A DNA stretch of 64,000 nucleotides. Origin: Dinoroseobacter sp039192165 (lineage in GTDB: Bacteria; Pseudomonadota; Alphaproteobacteria; Rhodobacterales; Rhodobacteraceae). The notes below the pieces were generated by a model. It was given only the letters and a program-made list of their open reading frames with translations. It ran no database searches and had not been told where the DNA came from. Position numbers and translations under genes: made by a program. Below are positions 50,099 through 59,252 of the stretch, in pieces. The stretch lies in NCBI GenBank assembly GCA_039192165.1, contig JBCCXD010000005.1, forward strand, positions 124,001 to 188,000, read 5' to 3'. The number at the start of each line of letters is the position of its first letter. Position 1 is the stretch's first letter.

Positions 50099-51082
50099 CT
50101 AGCCGATTGCGTTGGACACGGCGCTTTCAGGCAGTTCGTCGTCAAAACAACGCTGGTAAAACTCAGCAACAGTTTCTCGCTCGAGTTCATCGCATTTGTT
50201 GAGGAAAGTCAGCCTGAATGCATAACCGACATTGCGGAAGATTTCCGCGTTCTGCGCCCAGGTGATCACGGTCCGCGGGCTCATCACTGTCGACAGATCG
50301 CCGTTCATAAACGCTGTGCGGGTCAGCTCTGCAACCGTCACCATTTGTCCGATTGTCTGGCGCCCTTTTTCGGTATTGTAGTGCGGCGACTTCGCCAAAA
50401 CGATTGCGGACTCGGCATCGTGGCTGAGATAATTTAGGGTCGAGACGAGCGACCAGCGGTCCATCTGCGCCTGGTTTATCTGCTGAACGCCGTGGTAGAG
50501 CCCGGTCGTGTCCCCCAATCCGACCGTGTTCGCCGTGGCAAACAAGCGGAAGTTCGGGTTTGGTGTAATGATCTCGTTCTGATCCAGCAAGGTCAGCTTG
50601 CCATCGTGTTCCAAGACACGCTGGATGACAAACATAACATCTGCACGGCCTGCGTCATACTCGTCAAAAACGATCGCAACAGGATTGCGCAGAGCCCAGG
50701 GCAGGATGCCCTCGTGAAACTCGGTCACTTGCTTTCCATCACGCAGCTTAATGGCATCTTTTCCGATGAGATCGATCCGCGAGATGTGGCTATCAAGGTT
50801 GACCCGAACGCAGGGCCAGTTCAGGCGCGCTGCAACCTGTTCAATATGGGTCGATTTGCCGGTCCCATGGTAGCCCTGCACCATTACACGACGGTTATGA
50901 GAAAATCCTGCCAGGATCGCCAGCGTGGTGTCGGGATCAAACTTATAGGTTGGGTCGATCTCGGGCACGCGATCCGTTTTCTCGGCAAATCCCTTCACCT
51001 TCATATCGGAATCAATCCCGAAGGCTTCGTAGACCGAGAGTTCCTCGGTTGGTTTGCCGATGTCCAAGCCGCCGTCCGCCAT
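50099..51082 (-). CDS. cobS: Aerobic cobaltochelatase subunit CobS
   Basis: 327 residues from ATG 51082 (GGGGAAG 5 nt upstream; an ATG at 51094 is an alternative). AAA+ ATPase: Walker A GYHGTGKST (70-78), Walker B AIVFDEYD, sensor segment LFATANTVGLGD. Signature NPNFRLFATANT and CDELERETVAEFYQRCF match CobS. Powers cobalt insertion with CobT and CobN. Confidence 0.97.
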   Translation of the reverse strand: MADGGLDIGKPTEELSVYEAFGIDSDMKVKGFAEKTDRVPEIDPTYKFDPDTTLAILAGFSHNRRVMVQGYHGTGKSTHIEQVAARLNWPCVRVNLDSHISRIDLIGKDAIKLRDGKQVTEFHEGILPWALRNPVAIVFDEYDAGRADVMFVIQRVLEHDGKLTLLDQNEIITPNPNFRLFATANTVGLGDTTGLYHGVQQINQAQMDRWSLVSTLNYLSHDAESAIVLAKSPHYNTEKGRQTIGQMVTVAELTRTAFMNGDLSTVMSPRTVITWAQNAEIFRNVGYAFRLTFLNKCDELERETVAEFYQRCFDDELPESAVSNAIG

Positions 51083-51179
51083 GTTCTTCCCCAAAAACTC
51101 CGAGTCGGACCCTGCCCGACATGTCGCTGCACCATATAGCCTAGCGCGGGGAGGAAAAGGCCCAAGAGAGGTGTTTTTC

Positions 51180-52397
51180 CTAGGTACCCGAAACAGCGCT
51201 CAATCGCTTGGAAATCGCCTGCCCGGCAGCCCAGCCAGAGGACCAGGCCCATTGGAAGTTATAGCCCCCGAGCCAGCCAGTGACATCAACCACCTCGCCG
51301 ATAAAATAGAGCCCCGGGACTGACCGGCTTTCGAGGCTGCGCGCTTGCAACGCGTCTGTGGACACACCACCAAGCGTAACTTCGGCTTTACGGTACCCCT
51401 CACTCCCGGTGGGTTTGAGGCGCCAGTCCTTCAGGAAATCCGTCAGATTTGACAACCTGGCATCCGACAGGTCTCCGAGCCGTCCAGATACACCAGAACG
51501 GTCCAACAAGAACTGCGACAGTCGTTTCGGAACATGTTCCGACAGGACGGTTGAAACATCACGTCGCCCGACCCTGTTCCGGGTCTCACGCAAAAGCGTG
51601 GGAAGATCGCTTTCTGGCAGTATGCAGACTGAAATTTCCTCTCCCTCCCGCCAATAAGAGGACGCCTGAAGGATGGCGGGTCCGGACAGACCACGATGAG
51701 TGAACAGCAGTGCCTCCTCAAAACCGACGCCATTGGTTGTGACCCGGGCCAAGCAAGAAACGCCCGACATCTCCGAAAACCGCGCCTCAGGGCCGAATGT
51801 CAAAGGAACAAGCGCAGGCCGCGTTTCAGTGAGCGGGTGGTCAAACTGGCGTGCAATCCGATATCCCAGATCGCTGGCGCCAATCTTTGGAATAGACTTG
51901 CCGCCACAAGCGACCACAAGGTTCTGTGCTGAGACTTCGCTGATCTGCCCGTCTGCCGTAAGCGACAGTACAAACCGCCCGTCTGCATGGCGAACACTAT
52001 CTACATGCGTGGACAAGCTCAGCGTCGCACCAGCCTGCGCCACTTCTGACACCAGCAGATCAATTACAGCATGCGAGCTGTCATCGCAGAAAAGCTGCCC
52101 CAGCGTTTTTTCGTGCCATTTGATCTTATGGCGTTCAACGAGGTCGATGAAGTCCCATTGAGTGTAAAGGCTGAGAGCGGATTTAGCGAAATGCGGATTC
52201 TGTGACAGGAAGTTCTCTGGACTGGCGTATAGGTTCGTGAAGTTGCACCGCCCTCCACCCGAGATCCTGATCTTCTCTCCCGGCTTGGGCATGTGATCCA
52301 GAACGAGGGTCGACGAACCAGAATGCGCCGCGCACATTAGTCCTGCAGCGCCTGCACCGAAAATCACCGTACTGTATTGGGGCTTTAAAGCCGTCAT
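51180..52397 (-). CDS. YhiN/HI0933-family flavoprotein
   Basis: 405 residues. FAD-binding N terminus VIFGAGAAGLMCA, then the family motif EKIRISGGGRCNFTNL, CGGKSIPKIGASDLGYRIA, LLFTHRGLSGPAILQAS and C-terminal GLYFIGEVVDVTGWLGGYNFQWAWSSGW. The YhiN family of uncharacterised NAD(P)/FAD proteins (BaiN-like; some reduce bile acids). Cytosolic. Stands alone, with about 100-bp gaps. Confidence 0.92.
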   Translation of the reverse strand: MTALKPQYSTVIFGAGAAGLMCAAHSGSSTLVLDHMPKPGEKIRISGGGRCNFTNLYASPENFLSQNPHFAKSALSLYTQWDFIDLVERHKIKWHEKTLGQLFCDDSSHAVIDLLVSEVAQAGATLSLSTHVDSVRHADGRFVLSLTADGQISEVSAQNLVVACGGKSIPKIGASDLGYRIARQFDHPLTETRPALVPLTFGPEARFSEMSGVSCLARVTTNGVGFEEALLFTHRGLSGPAILQASSYWREGEEISVCILPESDLPTLLRETRNRVGRRDVSTVLSEHVPKRLSQFLLDRSGVSGRLGDLSDARLSNLTDFLKDWRLKPTGSEGYRKAEVTLGGVSTDALQARSLESRSVPGLYFIGEVVDVTGWLGGYNFQWAWSSGWAAGQAISKRLSAVSGT

Positions 52398-52523
52398 GGC
52401 GCGTCAGTGACCGAGTGAGGCGCTCGGCGCAAGTGCTCAAAACAAGCACAACCGCGTGATCGCCGCCTAGTATCCCACGTATTTTAAGCCAGTCCGGGTT
52501 ATGATTTGTGCGAGGAGGCCATA

Positions 52524-52985
52524 ATGAACAGACGAGAGTTTTCACTACTGAGTACAGTGGGCTTTGTTTCCCTGCCGCGTACGGCGCAGGCCGCAACGTT
52601 CGAGATCACGAAAACTGACGCCGAATGGCGCGCGCAGCTTACCGATCTGCAGTACCGTGTACTGCGACGTGAAGCAACGGAACGGCCTTTCACATCGCCC
52701 TTGAATGCTGAAAAAAGGCGCGGGGATTATTTGTGCGCCGGGTGTGATTTGCCGCTTTACAGCTCGGAAACGAAATACGACAGCGGTACCGGATGGCCCA
52801 GCTTCTGGAGCGCGAAGCAAAACGCCGTCGGGACAAAACGAGACTACAAGTTGCTACGCCCGCGCACCGAAGTACACTGCAGACGCTGTGGCGGGCATTT
52901 GGGACACGTATTCAGCGATGGTCCTCCGCCAACCGGAAAGCGCCACTGCATCAATGGCGTGTCGCTAGTTTTTCAGCCCGCCTAA
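52524..52985 (+). CDS. msrB: Exported methionine-R-sulfoxide reductase B
   Basis: 153 residues from ATG 52524 (GAGGAGG 6 nt upstream). A twin-arginine-like signal (NRREFSLLSTVGFVSLPRTAQA) predicts export. The MsrB domain follows: YLCAGCDLPLYSSETKYDSGTGWPSFW, zinc CxxC pairs (CAGC and CRRC), and the catalytic Cys in RHCINGVSLVF. Repairs periplasmic methionine R-sulfoxide. It overlaps the convergent kinase gene by 35 bp. Confidence 0.93.
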   Translation: MNRREFSLLSTVGFVSLPRTAQAATFEITKTDAEWRAQLTDLQYRVLRREATERPFTSPLNAEKRRGDYLCAGCDLPLYSSETKYDSGTGWPSFWSAKQNAVGTKRDYKLLRPRTEVHCRRCGGHLGHVFSDGPPPTGKRHCINGVSLVFQPA

Positions 52986-54135
52986 CCCCTTCTGCCTTCG
53001 GCGCCAGCTGGAACCTTATGTAGAATACTGCACCTCCGGTATCCGGGTCACTCCGGGCGCCGATCTCGGCGCCCATTGCATCTGCAAGGCCGCGGCAAAT
53101 GGACAGTCCCACCCCCCAGCCTCCTCCGGATTTGGTGAAGTCTAACTCCTTCTCCGAAAAGCGTTCGAACAAATGCTCTCGCTTTCTTGGGTCTATGCCG
53201 GGACCCGTATCAGAAACCGAATACTCGACCCAGTCGCCAGTCTCTTTCGCTGATGTCTTTCGGACCGCCAGGAGAATGCGTCCCGACTCAGTGTGATACA
53301 GCGCATTGGACAGAAAATGCGCGAGTATTTGTTGTAGCCGGGCAACATCAACGTGCATCCGCTTTGGTGTATCCACCGCAATATCATGCTCGAAGTTGAG
53401 CGCTTTTGCTTCGATCGCGGGTCGCCACCGCGCCAGTACAGGCACAAGTAGATCCTTCGTTTCGACCGCCTCCGGGAAAAGACTAAAGTCGGAAAATTCA
53501 AGTTGCGATAGATCCAGAAGCTCCTGCAAGCGGGTCATCAGTTGATGTCCTGAGGCGCGTATAGCTTCGACGTGAGCAGTTTGCTTCGGGTCCAATTCTG
53601 TGAGCGAAAGAAGCTGTGCAAATCCGAGGACTGCGTTCATCGGCGTCCGCAATTCATGGCTCATTGCCGTCAGGAACTGCGACTTTGCCCGATGCGCGCG
53701 ATCGGTACGCAAAAGCGCCAGTTGCAGGTCACGTTGCAGATCGTCGCGTTCGTCATTCTCGGTCATGAACGCCAACCCGCGTCCGGTCACGCCGGCGGTG
53801 CTTCTCAAAGCGATCGCCGAAAGAAGAACGGGAAGCACGGTTCCGTCCTTTCTGACAAAATCATACGGTTGGCGCTGGATTTCGCCATCCCGGAGAAAGC
53901 GTGGTAGTGCCTCCTCAACTGCAATACGGCGGGACGCTGGTGTCACAAGGTCGATCGACTTCCGACCAATCATCTCGTCTGGTAAATACCCAAGCCGCGC
54001 CGCCCAGTACCGCGAAACGGCGGTGATGCAGCCGTCGTCGTCGATCGCGTGCATCATCACCGGAGCCTGACGAAAGAAATCCCGAACAGGTTCCGCATCC
54101 AAGTCCAGCAAGCCGGTGAGCGCAAGGTCAGGCAT
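52951..54135 (-). CDS. PAS-domain sensor histidine kinase
   Basis: 394 residues, no membrane segment. A PAS domain (about 15-125, with YDFVRKDGTVLPVLLSAIAL), a HisKA dimerisation domain with MSHELRTPMNAVLGF (His160), and a HATPase domain with N box FLSNALYHTESG, G1 DTGPGID and G2 GGGWGVGLSICRGLADAMG. No receiver domain and no response-regulator gene adjacent, so an orphan cytosolic kinase. Confidence 0.93.
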   Translation of the reverse strand: MPDLALTGLLDLDAEPVRDFFRQAPVMMHAIDDDGCITAVSRYWAARLGYLPDEMIGRKSIDLVTPASRRIAVEEALPRFLRDGEIQRQPYDFVRKDGTVLPVLLSAIALRSTAGVTGRGLAFMTENDERDDLQRDLQLALLRTDRAHRAKSQFLTAMSHELRTPMNAVLGFAQLLSLTELDPKQTAHVEAIRASGHQLMTRLQELLDLSQLEFSDFSLFPEAVETKDLLVPVLARWRPAIEAKALNFEHDIAVDTPKRMHVDVARLQQILAHFLSNALYHTESGRILLAVRKTSAKETGDWVEYSVSDTGPGIDPRKREHLFERFSEKELDFTKSGGGWGVGLSICRGLADAMGAEIGARSDPDTGGAVFYIRFQLAPKAEGVRRAEKLATRH

Positions 54136-54239
54136 ATCCGCATTTCTTGGTGGTCACGTACACAGAACTGTAGGCGCGCGAGGCAACGAATTGCAACCCT
54201 TGCGGGAATTTTTCAGTTAGACGCCCACCATAGGAAGAA

Positions 54240-55958
54240 TTACGCCCGCGTTCCGGCAAACCGCGCCTGCCAGTCTTGGCGGTCCGAATCTTCGATCTTG
54301 GAAAACAGGTTATCAGGCACGGTGAACCCATGTCCCGGCGCAAGCGTGGTCAGCGTCGCCTTCATGTTTTCAGGCCAGGTTGAGCCGTCTGCATCCAGCG
54401 CGCGCAGCATCTTTCCAGCGGCTTCCGGAATAAAGGGTTCGGACAGGACCGCGTAGACAGGGATCAAGTTCAGCGCAAGGCGAATAATTGCCGCCGCGCG
54501 GTCCGGGTCGCTTTTAAGTACCGCCCAGGGCGCTGCCGCTTGCAGGTATTCATTTCCGGCCACCCAAATTGCGCGCAACTCGGCCGCAGCCTTGCGAATA
54601 TCGATTGCGTCCATATGCGCCTGATATGTTTCGAGCCGAGCCTGCAGGTCTGCGATCAAAGCGTCATCCTCTGGACCAAAGCTTCCTCCGGCAGGGACCT
54701 CTTCGCCAAACTTCGAGCGACAGAATTTAGTGACCCGGCTTACGAAATTGCCCAGCACATCCGCGAGGTCCTTGTTCACGCCTGCTTGAAAATTCTCCCA
54801 GGTAAATTCCGCGTCGGATGTTTCCGGAGCATGGCTTAGCAACCACCAACGCCAGTAATCAGCAGGTAAGATTTCAAGCGCCTGATCCATGAAGACACCT
54901 CGCCCTTGCGAGGTCGAGAACTGCCCGCCATCGTAGTTCAAATAGTTGAAGGACTTTATATAGTCGACGAGCTTCCAGGGTTCGCCGGAGCCCATAATGG
55001 TGGCCGGAAAGCTGAGCGTGTGGAAGGGCACGTTATCCTTACCCATGAATTGCACATAGCGCACGTCATCGGCCCCTTTGTCGGTGCGCCACCAACGTTC
55101 CCAATCCGCTTCGGTTTTGCCGTTTGCGTCGGCCCATTCTGCGGTGCCGGCAATGTACTCAATCGGGGCATCAAACCACACGTAGAACACTTTGCCTTCC
55201 ATTCCTGGCCAGTCCTCGGTCCCTCGCTTGACCGGGACACCCCAATCAAGATCCCGCGTAATACCGCGATCCTGTAAACCGTCACCGTCATGCAACCACT
55301 TCTTCGCAATGGATGTCGTTAAAACCGGCCAGTCGGTCTTGCTGTCGATCCAGGCATCTAGCTGCTCCTTCAGGGCCGACTGACGCAGAAACAGGTGCTT
55401 GGTTTCGCGCACCTCAAGATCGGTGGAGCCCGAAATGGCGCTGCGAGGATTGATCAGGTCTGTAGGGTCGAGCTGTTTGGTACAGTTCTCGCACTGGTCA
55501 CCACGCGCCTTATCATACCCGCAATTTGGGCAGGTTCCCTCGATGTACCTGTCAGGCAGAAAACGCCCGTCGGCGTTGGAGTAGACCTGCTTTTCGGCAA
55601 CTTCCGCAATATAGCCGTTCTCGGCAAGCTGACCGGCGAAATGCTGGGTGAGTGCTTTGTTGCGATCCGAAGACGACCGCCCAAAATGATCGAAGCTCAG
55701 TCCGAACCGATCGGCAATATCGGATTGGATCGCGTGCATCTCGGCACAGTATTCCGCTACGGGCTTGCCAGCCTTGGCAGCTGCAAGCTCTGCGGGCGTT
55801 CCGTGCTCGTCGGTCGCGCAAATGAACATCACTTCGTGCCCGCGCGCGCGGTTGTAGCGCGCGAAGAGATCTGCAGGCAGTTGCGAACCAACAAGGTTGC
55901 CCAGATGCTTGATCCCGTTGATGTACGGAATGGCCGAGGTTATGAGAATGCGCGACAT
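54240..55958 (-). CDS. metG: Methionyl-tRNA synthetase
   Basis: 572 residues from ATG 55958 (GGAGAG 8 nt upstream). Class I synthetase: the HIGH-type region is YINGIKHLGNL; a zinc knuckle CPNCG ... CENC; and the KMSKS loop is QFSTSQGRGVF, a diverged form of KFSKS. The anticodon-binding helical domain is at 400-560. Charges initiator and elongator tRNA-Met. Single-copy essential gene presumed. Confidence 0.95.
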   Translation of the reverse strand: MSRILITSAIPYINGIKHLGNLVGSQLPADLFARYNRARGHEVMFICATDEHGTPAELAAAKAGKPVAEYCAEMHAIQSDIADRFGLSFDHFGRSSSDRNKALTQHFAGQLAENGYIAEVAEKQVYSNADGRFLPDRYIEGTCPNCGYDKARGDQCENCTKQLDPTDLINPRSAISGSTDLEVRETKHLFLRQSALKEQLDAWIDSKTDWPVLTTSIAKKWLHDGDGLQDRGITRDLDWGVPVKRGTEDWPGMEGKVFYVWFDAPIEYIAGTAEWADANGKTEADWERWWRTDKGADDVRYVQFMGKDNVPFHTLSFPATIMGSGEPWKLVDYIKSFNYLNYDGGQFSTSQGRGVFMDQALEILPADYWRWWLLSHAPETSDAEFTWENFQAGVNKDLADVLGNFVSRVTKFCRSKFGEEVPAGGSFGPEDDALIADLQARLETYQAHMDAIDIRKAAAELRAIWVAGNEYLQAAAPWAVLKSDPDRAAAIIRLALNLIPVYAVLSEPFIPEAAGKMLRALDADGSTWPENMKATLTTLAPGHGFTVPDNLFSKIEDSDRQDWQARFAGTRA

Positions 55959-56012
55959 GGGTCTCTCCACTCAAATCGTGCAAGCGGAACTATCCTAGTG
56001 CTGCGGCAAGGT

Positions 56013-56426
56013 CTAGCGTTCTGGACTGCCGGTATGTGGCTGATCAGCAGCCCGGCACATTTCAGGGCGCAAAAGTCCGTCAAGCATGGCCGAGCAATCC
56101 TCGATATGGTCAGCGATCAAATGTGTCACATCCCCTTCGCGCTGCAAACGCCCGGTAACCTTCAGCATGCGCCCTGCAATCACTGAACGCCGAAACTGCT
56201 CGTAGATTTTATTCCATACGATGACATTCACGGTCCCAGTCTCATCCTCAAGCGTGATGAAGATGACCCCGTGGGCGGTACCAGGACGTTGCCGCAGCAA
56301 AACAAGACCCGCCACGCAAATACGGGCGTTCTGAGGCGGCCGGTCAAGCCAGGATGCAGGCAGGCAGGCGGGCGGGCGAGGCCAGCCTGGCGGCCCAGAC
56401 CGCGCGGGAGGATTCTCAACAAACAT
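56013..56426 (-). pseudogene. dnaE2: C-terminal OB-fold fragment of error-prone DNA polymerase DnaE2
   Basis: The frame 56426-56013 encodes about 137 residues. From PPQNARICVAGLVLLRQRPG through GVIFITLEDETGTVNVIVW to GRLQREGDVTHLIADHIEDC it is unmistakably the C-terminal OB fold of DnaE2 (ImuC). The preceding roughly 45 residues are Pro/Trp/Cys-rich, encoded by a CAGG/GGCGG repeat tract (about 56350-56378), not DnaE2-like. The polymerase and PHP domains (about 900 residues) are absent. Directly upstream is a LexA box. A remnant of a large deletion is most likely; an expressed stand-alone OB protein is possible. Confidence 0.78.
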
Positions 56427-56431
56427 CTTTA

Positions 56432-56446
56432 GAACAAAGATAGAAC
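56432..56446 (-). promoter_or_regulatory. LexA (SOS) box upstream of the DnaE2 fragment
   Basis: GAAC-AAAGATA-GAAC on the plus strand (GTTC-N7-GTTC on the minus strand) matches the alphaproteobacterial LexA box exactly. It ends 6 bp from the fragment's ATG (56426) and about 80 bp from the divergent ferredoxin start. Very close in sequence to the imuA box at 43893-43907. Confidence 0.82.
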
Positions 56447-56527
56447 AAACCTGTAATAAAGCCAAGTCTGGCAAATCCCGCTCGGCTGCACTATGTCGAT
56501 GCGGACCGACACTTGATGAGAACACCC

Positions 56528-56851
56528 ATGGCCAAGATTACCTATATCGAGCACAACGGAACCGAGCATGTAATCGACGTGCCAAACGGTTTGACCGTAA
56601 TGGAAGGCGCGCGCGATAACGGCGTACCCGGCATCGATGCAGATTGTGGTGGCGCCTGTGCCTGTTCGACCTGCCACGCTTATGTTCATCCTGCCTGGGT
56701 AGAAAAAGTTCCCGCGATCGAAGCCATGGAAGAAGATATGCTCGATTTCGCGTATGAACCCGATCCCGAACGGTCGCGCCTGACCTGCCAAATCAAAGTC
56801 ACGGACGCCCTCGACGGCCTGGTTCTGCAACTGCCCGAAAAGCAGATCTGA
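56528..56851 (+). CDS. 2Fe-2S ferredoxin (adrenodoxin type)
   Basis: 107 residues from ATG 56528. The ferredoxin fold with cluster ligands DADCGGACACSTCHAYV (Cys-x5-Cys-x2-Cys) and a fourth Cys in RLTCQIKV. The pattern matches the putidaredoxin/Fdx-IsaR type, which supplies electrons to cytochromes P450 or Fe-S assembly. It is divergent from the DnaE2 fragment and overlaps the next gene by 1 bp (TGATG). Confidence 0.93.
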   Translation: MAKITYIEHNGTEHVIDVPNGLTVMEGARDNGVPGIDADCGGACACSTCHAYVHPAWVEKVPAIEAMEEDMLDFAYEPDPERSRLTCQIKVTDALDGLVLQLPEKQI

Positions 56852-57585
56852 TGCGTTTGCTCGCCGCGTTTACACTGTTCTTAGCGGCGGGATGCGCAAG
56901 CGCGGATGGCGTAGCTCCAAAGATAGAAACGGCGCGCTTTACAGAAGACCTCGACATCTATCCGCATAGAATCATGGGGGAAATTCGTGAGAAAGCAATT
57001 CTCGAGGCAAAGGATGACGCAGGTCGGGTCTACAGAGTAGACCTGCGCGATTCAGGCCCCGGCCACAATGTGTTCGAGGATATAGAACCTCGCGTTGTAG
57101 ACGCAGACGGAGACGGGCGACCGGATATTGTGGTTGTCGAAAGCAGCCAAACCGAAGGCGGCCAGCTGGCGATTTATTCGCTTCGAAACAACGCTTTGGT
57201 AAAGTCAGCCGCGACGCCGCACATCGGGACGCGCTTTCGCTGGCTCGCCCCCGTCGCGATCGCGGATCTCGACGGCAACGGCACAGTGGATCTTGCCTAT
57301 ATCGACCGCCCCCATCTCGCCAAAACACTCCGCGTCTGGAGCTGGGCGCCCGGCGGGCTGACAGAGGTTGCTCAGCTTGGAGGGGTCACCAACCATCGGA
57401 TCGGCGAAGACTTCATCTCGGGTGGGTTGCGCGACTGCGGAGACGGCCCCGAAATGATTGTTGCAGAGGCGAACTGGTCTGGGACAGTGGCGGTCATATT
57501 CGACGCGCCCACCTTGACCCGGCGCAGCCTCAGGTATCCCGCAACACCGTCGGGCTTTGCGCAAGCACTGAGCTGCGCCGACTGA
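56851..57585 (+). CDS. FG-GAP/VCBS-repeat lipoprotein
   Basis: 244 residues. Signal with lipobox AAGC (about Cys15). Two Ca-binding FG-GAP repeats are visible: DADGDGRPDIVVVES and DLDGNGTVDLAYID, with a third beta-propeller blade at EMIVAEANWSG. Envelope-located, function unknown; similar lipoproteins are frequent in Rhodobacteraceae. Coupled to the ferredoxin gene (ATG overlaps the stop). Confidence 0.82.
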   Translation: MRLLAAFTLFLAAGCASADGVAPKIETARFTEDLDIYPHRIMGEIREKAILEAKDDAGRVYRVDLRDSGPGHNVFEDIEPRVVDADGDGRPDIVVVESSQTEGGQLAIYSLRNNALVKSAATPHIGTRFRWLAPVAIADLDGNGTVDLAYIDRPHLAKTLRVWSWAPGGLTEVAQLGGVTNHRIGEDFISGGLRDCGDGPEMIVAEANWSGTVAVIFDAPTLTRRSLRYPATPSGFAQALSCAD

Positions 57586-57703
57586 TCCGGCCCGGCTTTA
57601 GGTCAGACTTGGGCGCCACCTTCCTATCGCTCGACGCGAGACGCGGCGTTGGACCATCGCCGCTCGGAGCGCAAAAACCCACTGCCGTTTTCGCGACCAA
57701 TAC

Positions 57704-57733
57704 AAAAAAAGCCCCGCACCAGGGCGGGGCTTT
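57704..57733 (-). terminator. Rho-independent terminator after degP
   Basis: On the minus strand GCCCCGC ... GCGGGGC forms a 7-bp stem (loop of about 6) followed by TTTTTTTGTATT, 26 bp after the degP stop. Convergent with the FG-GAP gene, so it can serve both. Confidence 0.88.
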
Positions 57734-57758
57734 ATGCGACTGTACAGACGTTCTTGGC

Positions 57759-59252
57759 TCAGCCGACAGAAAGCGCCACAAAGCGCGGCTCGCCGTCCCG
57801 GCGCACCAGCAATAGGATCGACTTTCGTCCGGCCTCACGGGCCGCATCGATCTGTTCTTCAAGCTCACTGGGCGATGCGACTTTTTGCTGACCCGCTTCG
57901 GTGATCAGATCGCCGGCCCGCAGGCCCTTCTCGAACGCTTCTGAAGTCTCGTCGATATCTGCCACCACGAGACCCTCGGACCCGCTGGCAAGGCCGAGCT
58001 GCTCACGCAGCTCATCCGAAAGTTCCGACACAGTCAGCCCCATGATCTCTTCCTGGATCGGCTCATCCGCGGGTGCTGAGGCCGGGAAAGTGCGCTCCGC
58101 CTCTTCGCGACGACCAAGTGTGACAAGAAGTGTCTGGGTGGCTCCTTCACGGAACACCACCACCCGTACTGCTTTGCCGACCTCTGTGTTGCCAACGATG
58201 CGCACAAGCTCGCGTGTGTCATCAACTTCGCTGCCGTCAAAGGTTACGATTACGTCGCCTGCCTGAATGCCGGCATCCTCAGACGGGCCAGGCGGCACAT
58301 CGGTAACCAGGGCTCCGCTCGCGGACGCAAGTCCAAGGGCTTCTGCGACATCATCAGTGACATCTTGAATCCGCACACCGAGCCAGCCGCGACGGGTCTC
58401 GCCAAATTCCTGAAGCTGGTCGACGACGCTGGTTACAACATTGGACGCCATCGAAAAGCCGATCCCGATCGAACCTCCGTTGGGCGACAGGATCGCGGTA
58501 TTCACACCGATCACGTCGCCATCCATGTTGAACAGCGGTCCACCCGAGTTGCCTCGGTTGATTGCGGCATCGGTCTGAATGTAGTCGTCATAACTGCCTG
58601 AAAGTGCACGGTTGCGCGCCGAAACGATACCGGTGCTGACCGAGAACCCCTGACCAAGCGGATTGCCGACGGCCATAACCCAGTCGCCCACGCGCGCTAT
58701 GTCGCTATCAGCAAATTGGACAAATGGCAGCGGCTCGTCGCTTTCAACCTTGAGCAATGCAATGTCCGTGTTTGGATCGGTACCGATCACTTCGGCCACA
58801 AGTTCCTCACCCGAGAAAAACTCAACCTGGATCTCATCGGCTTGCTCGATCACGTGGTTGTTCGTGACAATGAAGCCGTCTTCCGAGATAACAAAGCCTG
58901 AGCCCAGCGCATTCGATCGGCGTTGCCGGCGCTGTTCAGGGCGCCCTTGCTGCTGCTGACGCTCCATGAAATCATTGAAGAAATCCTCGAGAGGTGACCC
59001 TTCAGGAACAATTGGAGCAGGCCCACCGGGGACCGCGACATTTGTGGAGGTTGTGATGTTCACAACCGCAGGACTGACGGCCTCGGCCAGATCAGCAAAG
59101 CTGCCGGGCATGTCGCGGGCCTGTGCCGCGATCGTCTGCGCCAGAACCAGCGCCAGGCCCAGCAGAAGAGCAGCAATCGCCTGCAGCGAACGTGAAGTCC
59201 GTTGTTCAGGCGTTGCAACGGCTACTTTAATTTCGTCGTGATTATTGCGCAC
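57759..59252 (-). CDS. degP: Do-family serine endopeptidase (DegP/HtrA)
   Basis: 497 residues from GTG 59252, where AAGGAGG lies 7 nt upstream; an in-frame start at 59279 contains that site. A signal-anchor/signal at about 22-48. Catalytic triad His133 (TNNHVIE), Asp163 (NTDIALLKV) and Ser236 (GNSGGPL), then two PDZ domains (about 285-375 and 400-490). Periplasmic quality-control protease/chaperone. Follows DUF2065 and hflKC, the standard alphaproteobacterial operon. Confidence 0.96.
   Translation of the reverse strand: MRNNHDEIKVAVATPEQRTSRSLQAIAALLLGLALVLAQTIAAQARDMPGSFADLAEAVSPAVVNITTSTNVAVPGGPAPIVPEGSPLEDFFNDFMERQQQQGRPEQRRQRRSNALGSGFVISEDGFIVTNNHVIEQADEIQVEFFSGEELVAEVIGTDPNTDIALLKVESDEPLPFVQFADSDIARVGDWVMAVGNPLGQGFSVSTGIVSARNRALSGSYDDYIQTDAAINRGNSGGPLFNMDGDVIGVNTAILSPNGGSIGIGFSMASNVVTSVVDQLQEFGETRRGWLGVRIQDVTDDVAEALGLASASGALVTDVPPGPSEDAGIQAGDVIVTFDGSEVDDTRELVRIVGNTEVGKAVRVVVFREGATQTLLVTLGRREEAERTFPASAPADEPIQEEIMGLTVSELSDELREQLGLASGSEGLVVADIDETSEAFEKGLRAGDLITEAGQQKVASPSELEEQIDAAREAGRKSILLLVRRDGEPRFVALSVG

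Noticed and set aside
56340..56385. CAGG/GGCGG repeat tract as a distinct functional repeat element
   Set aside because: It is short and lies exactly at the apparent junction of the dnaE2 fragment; slippage or deletion debris is the simpler reading.
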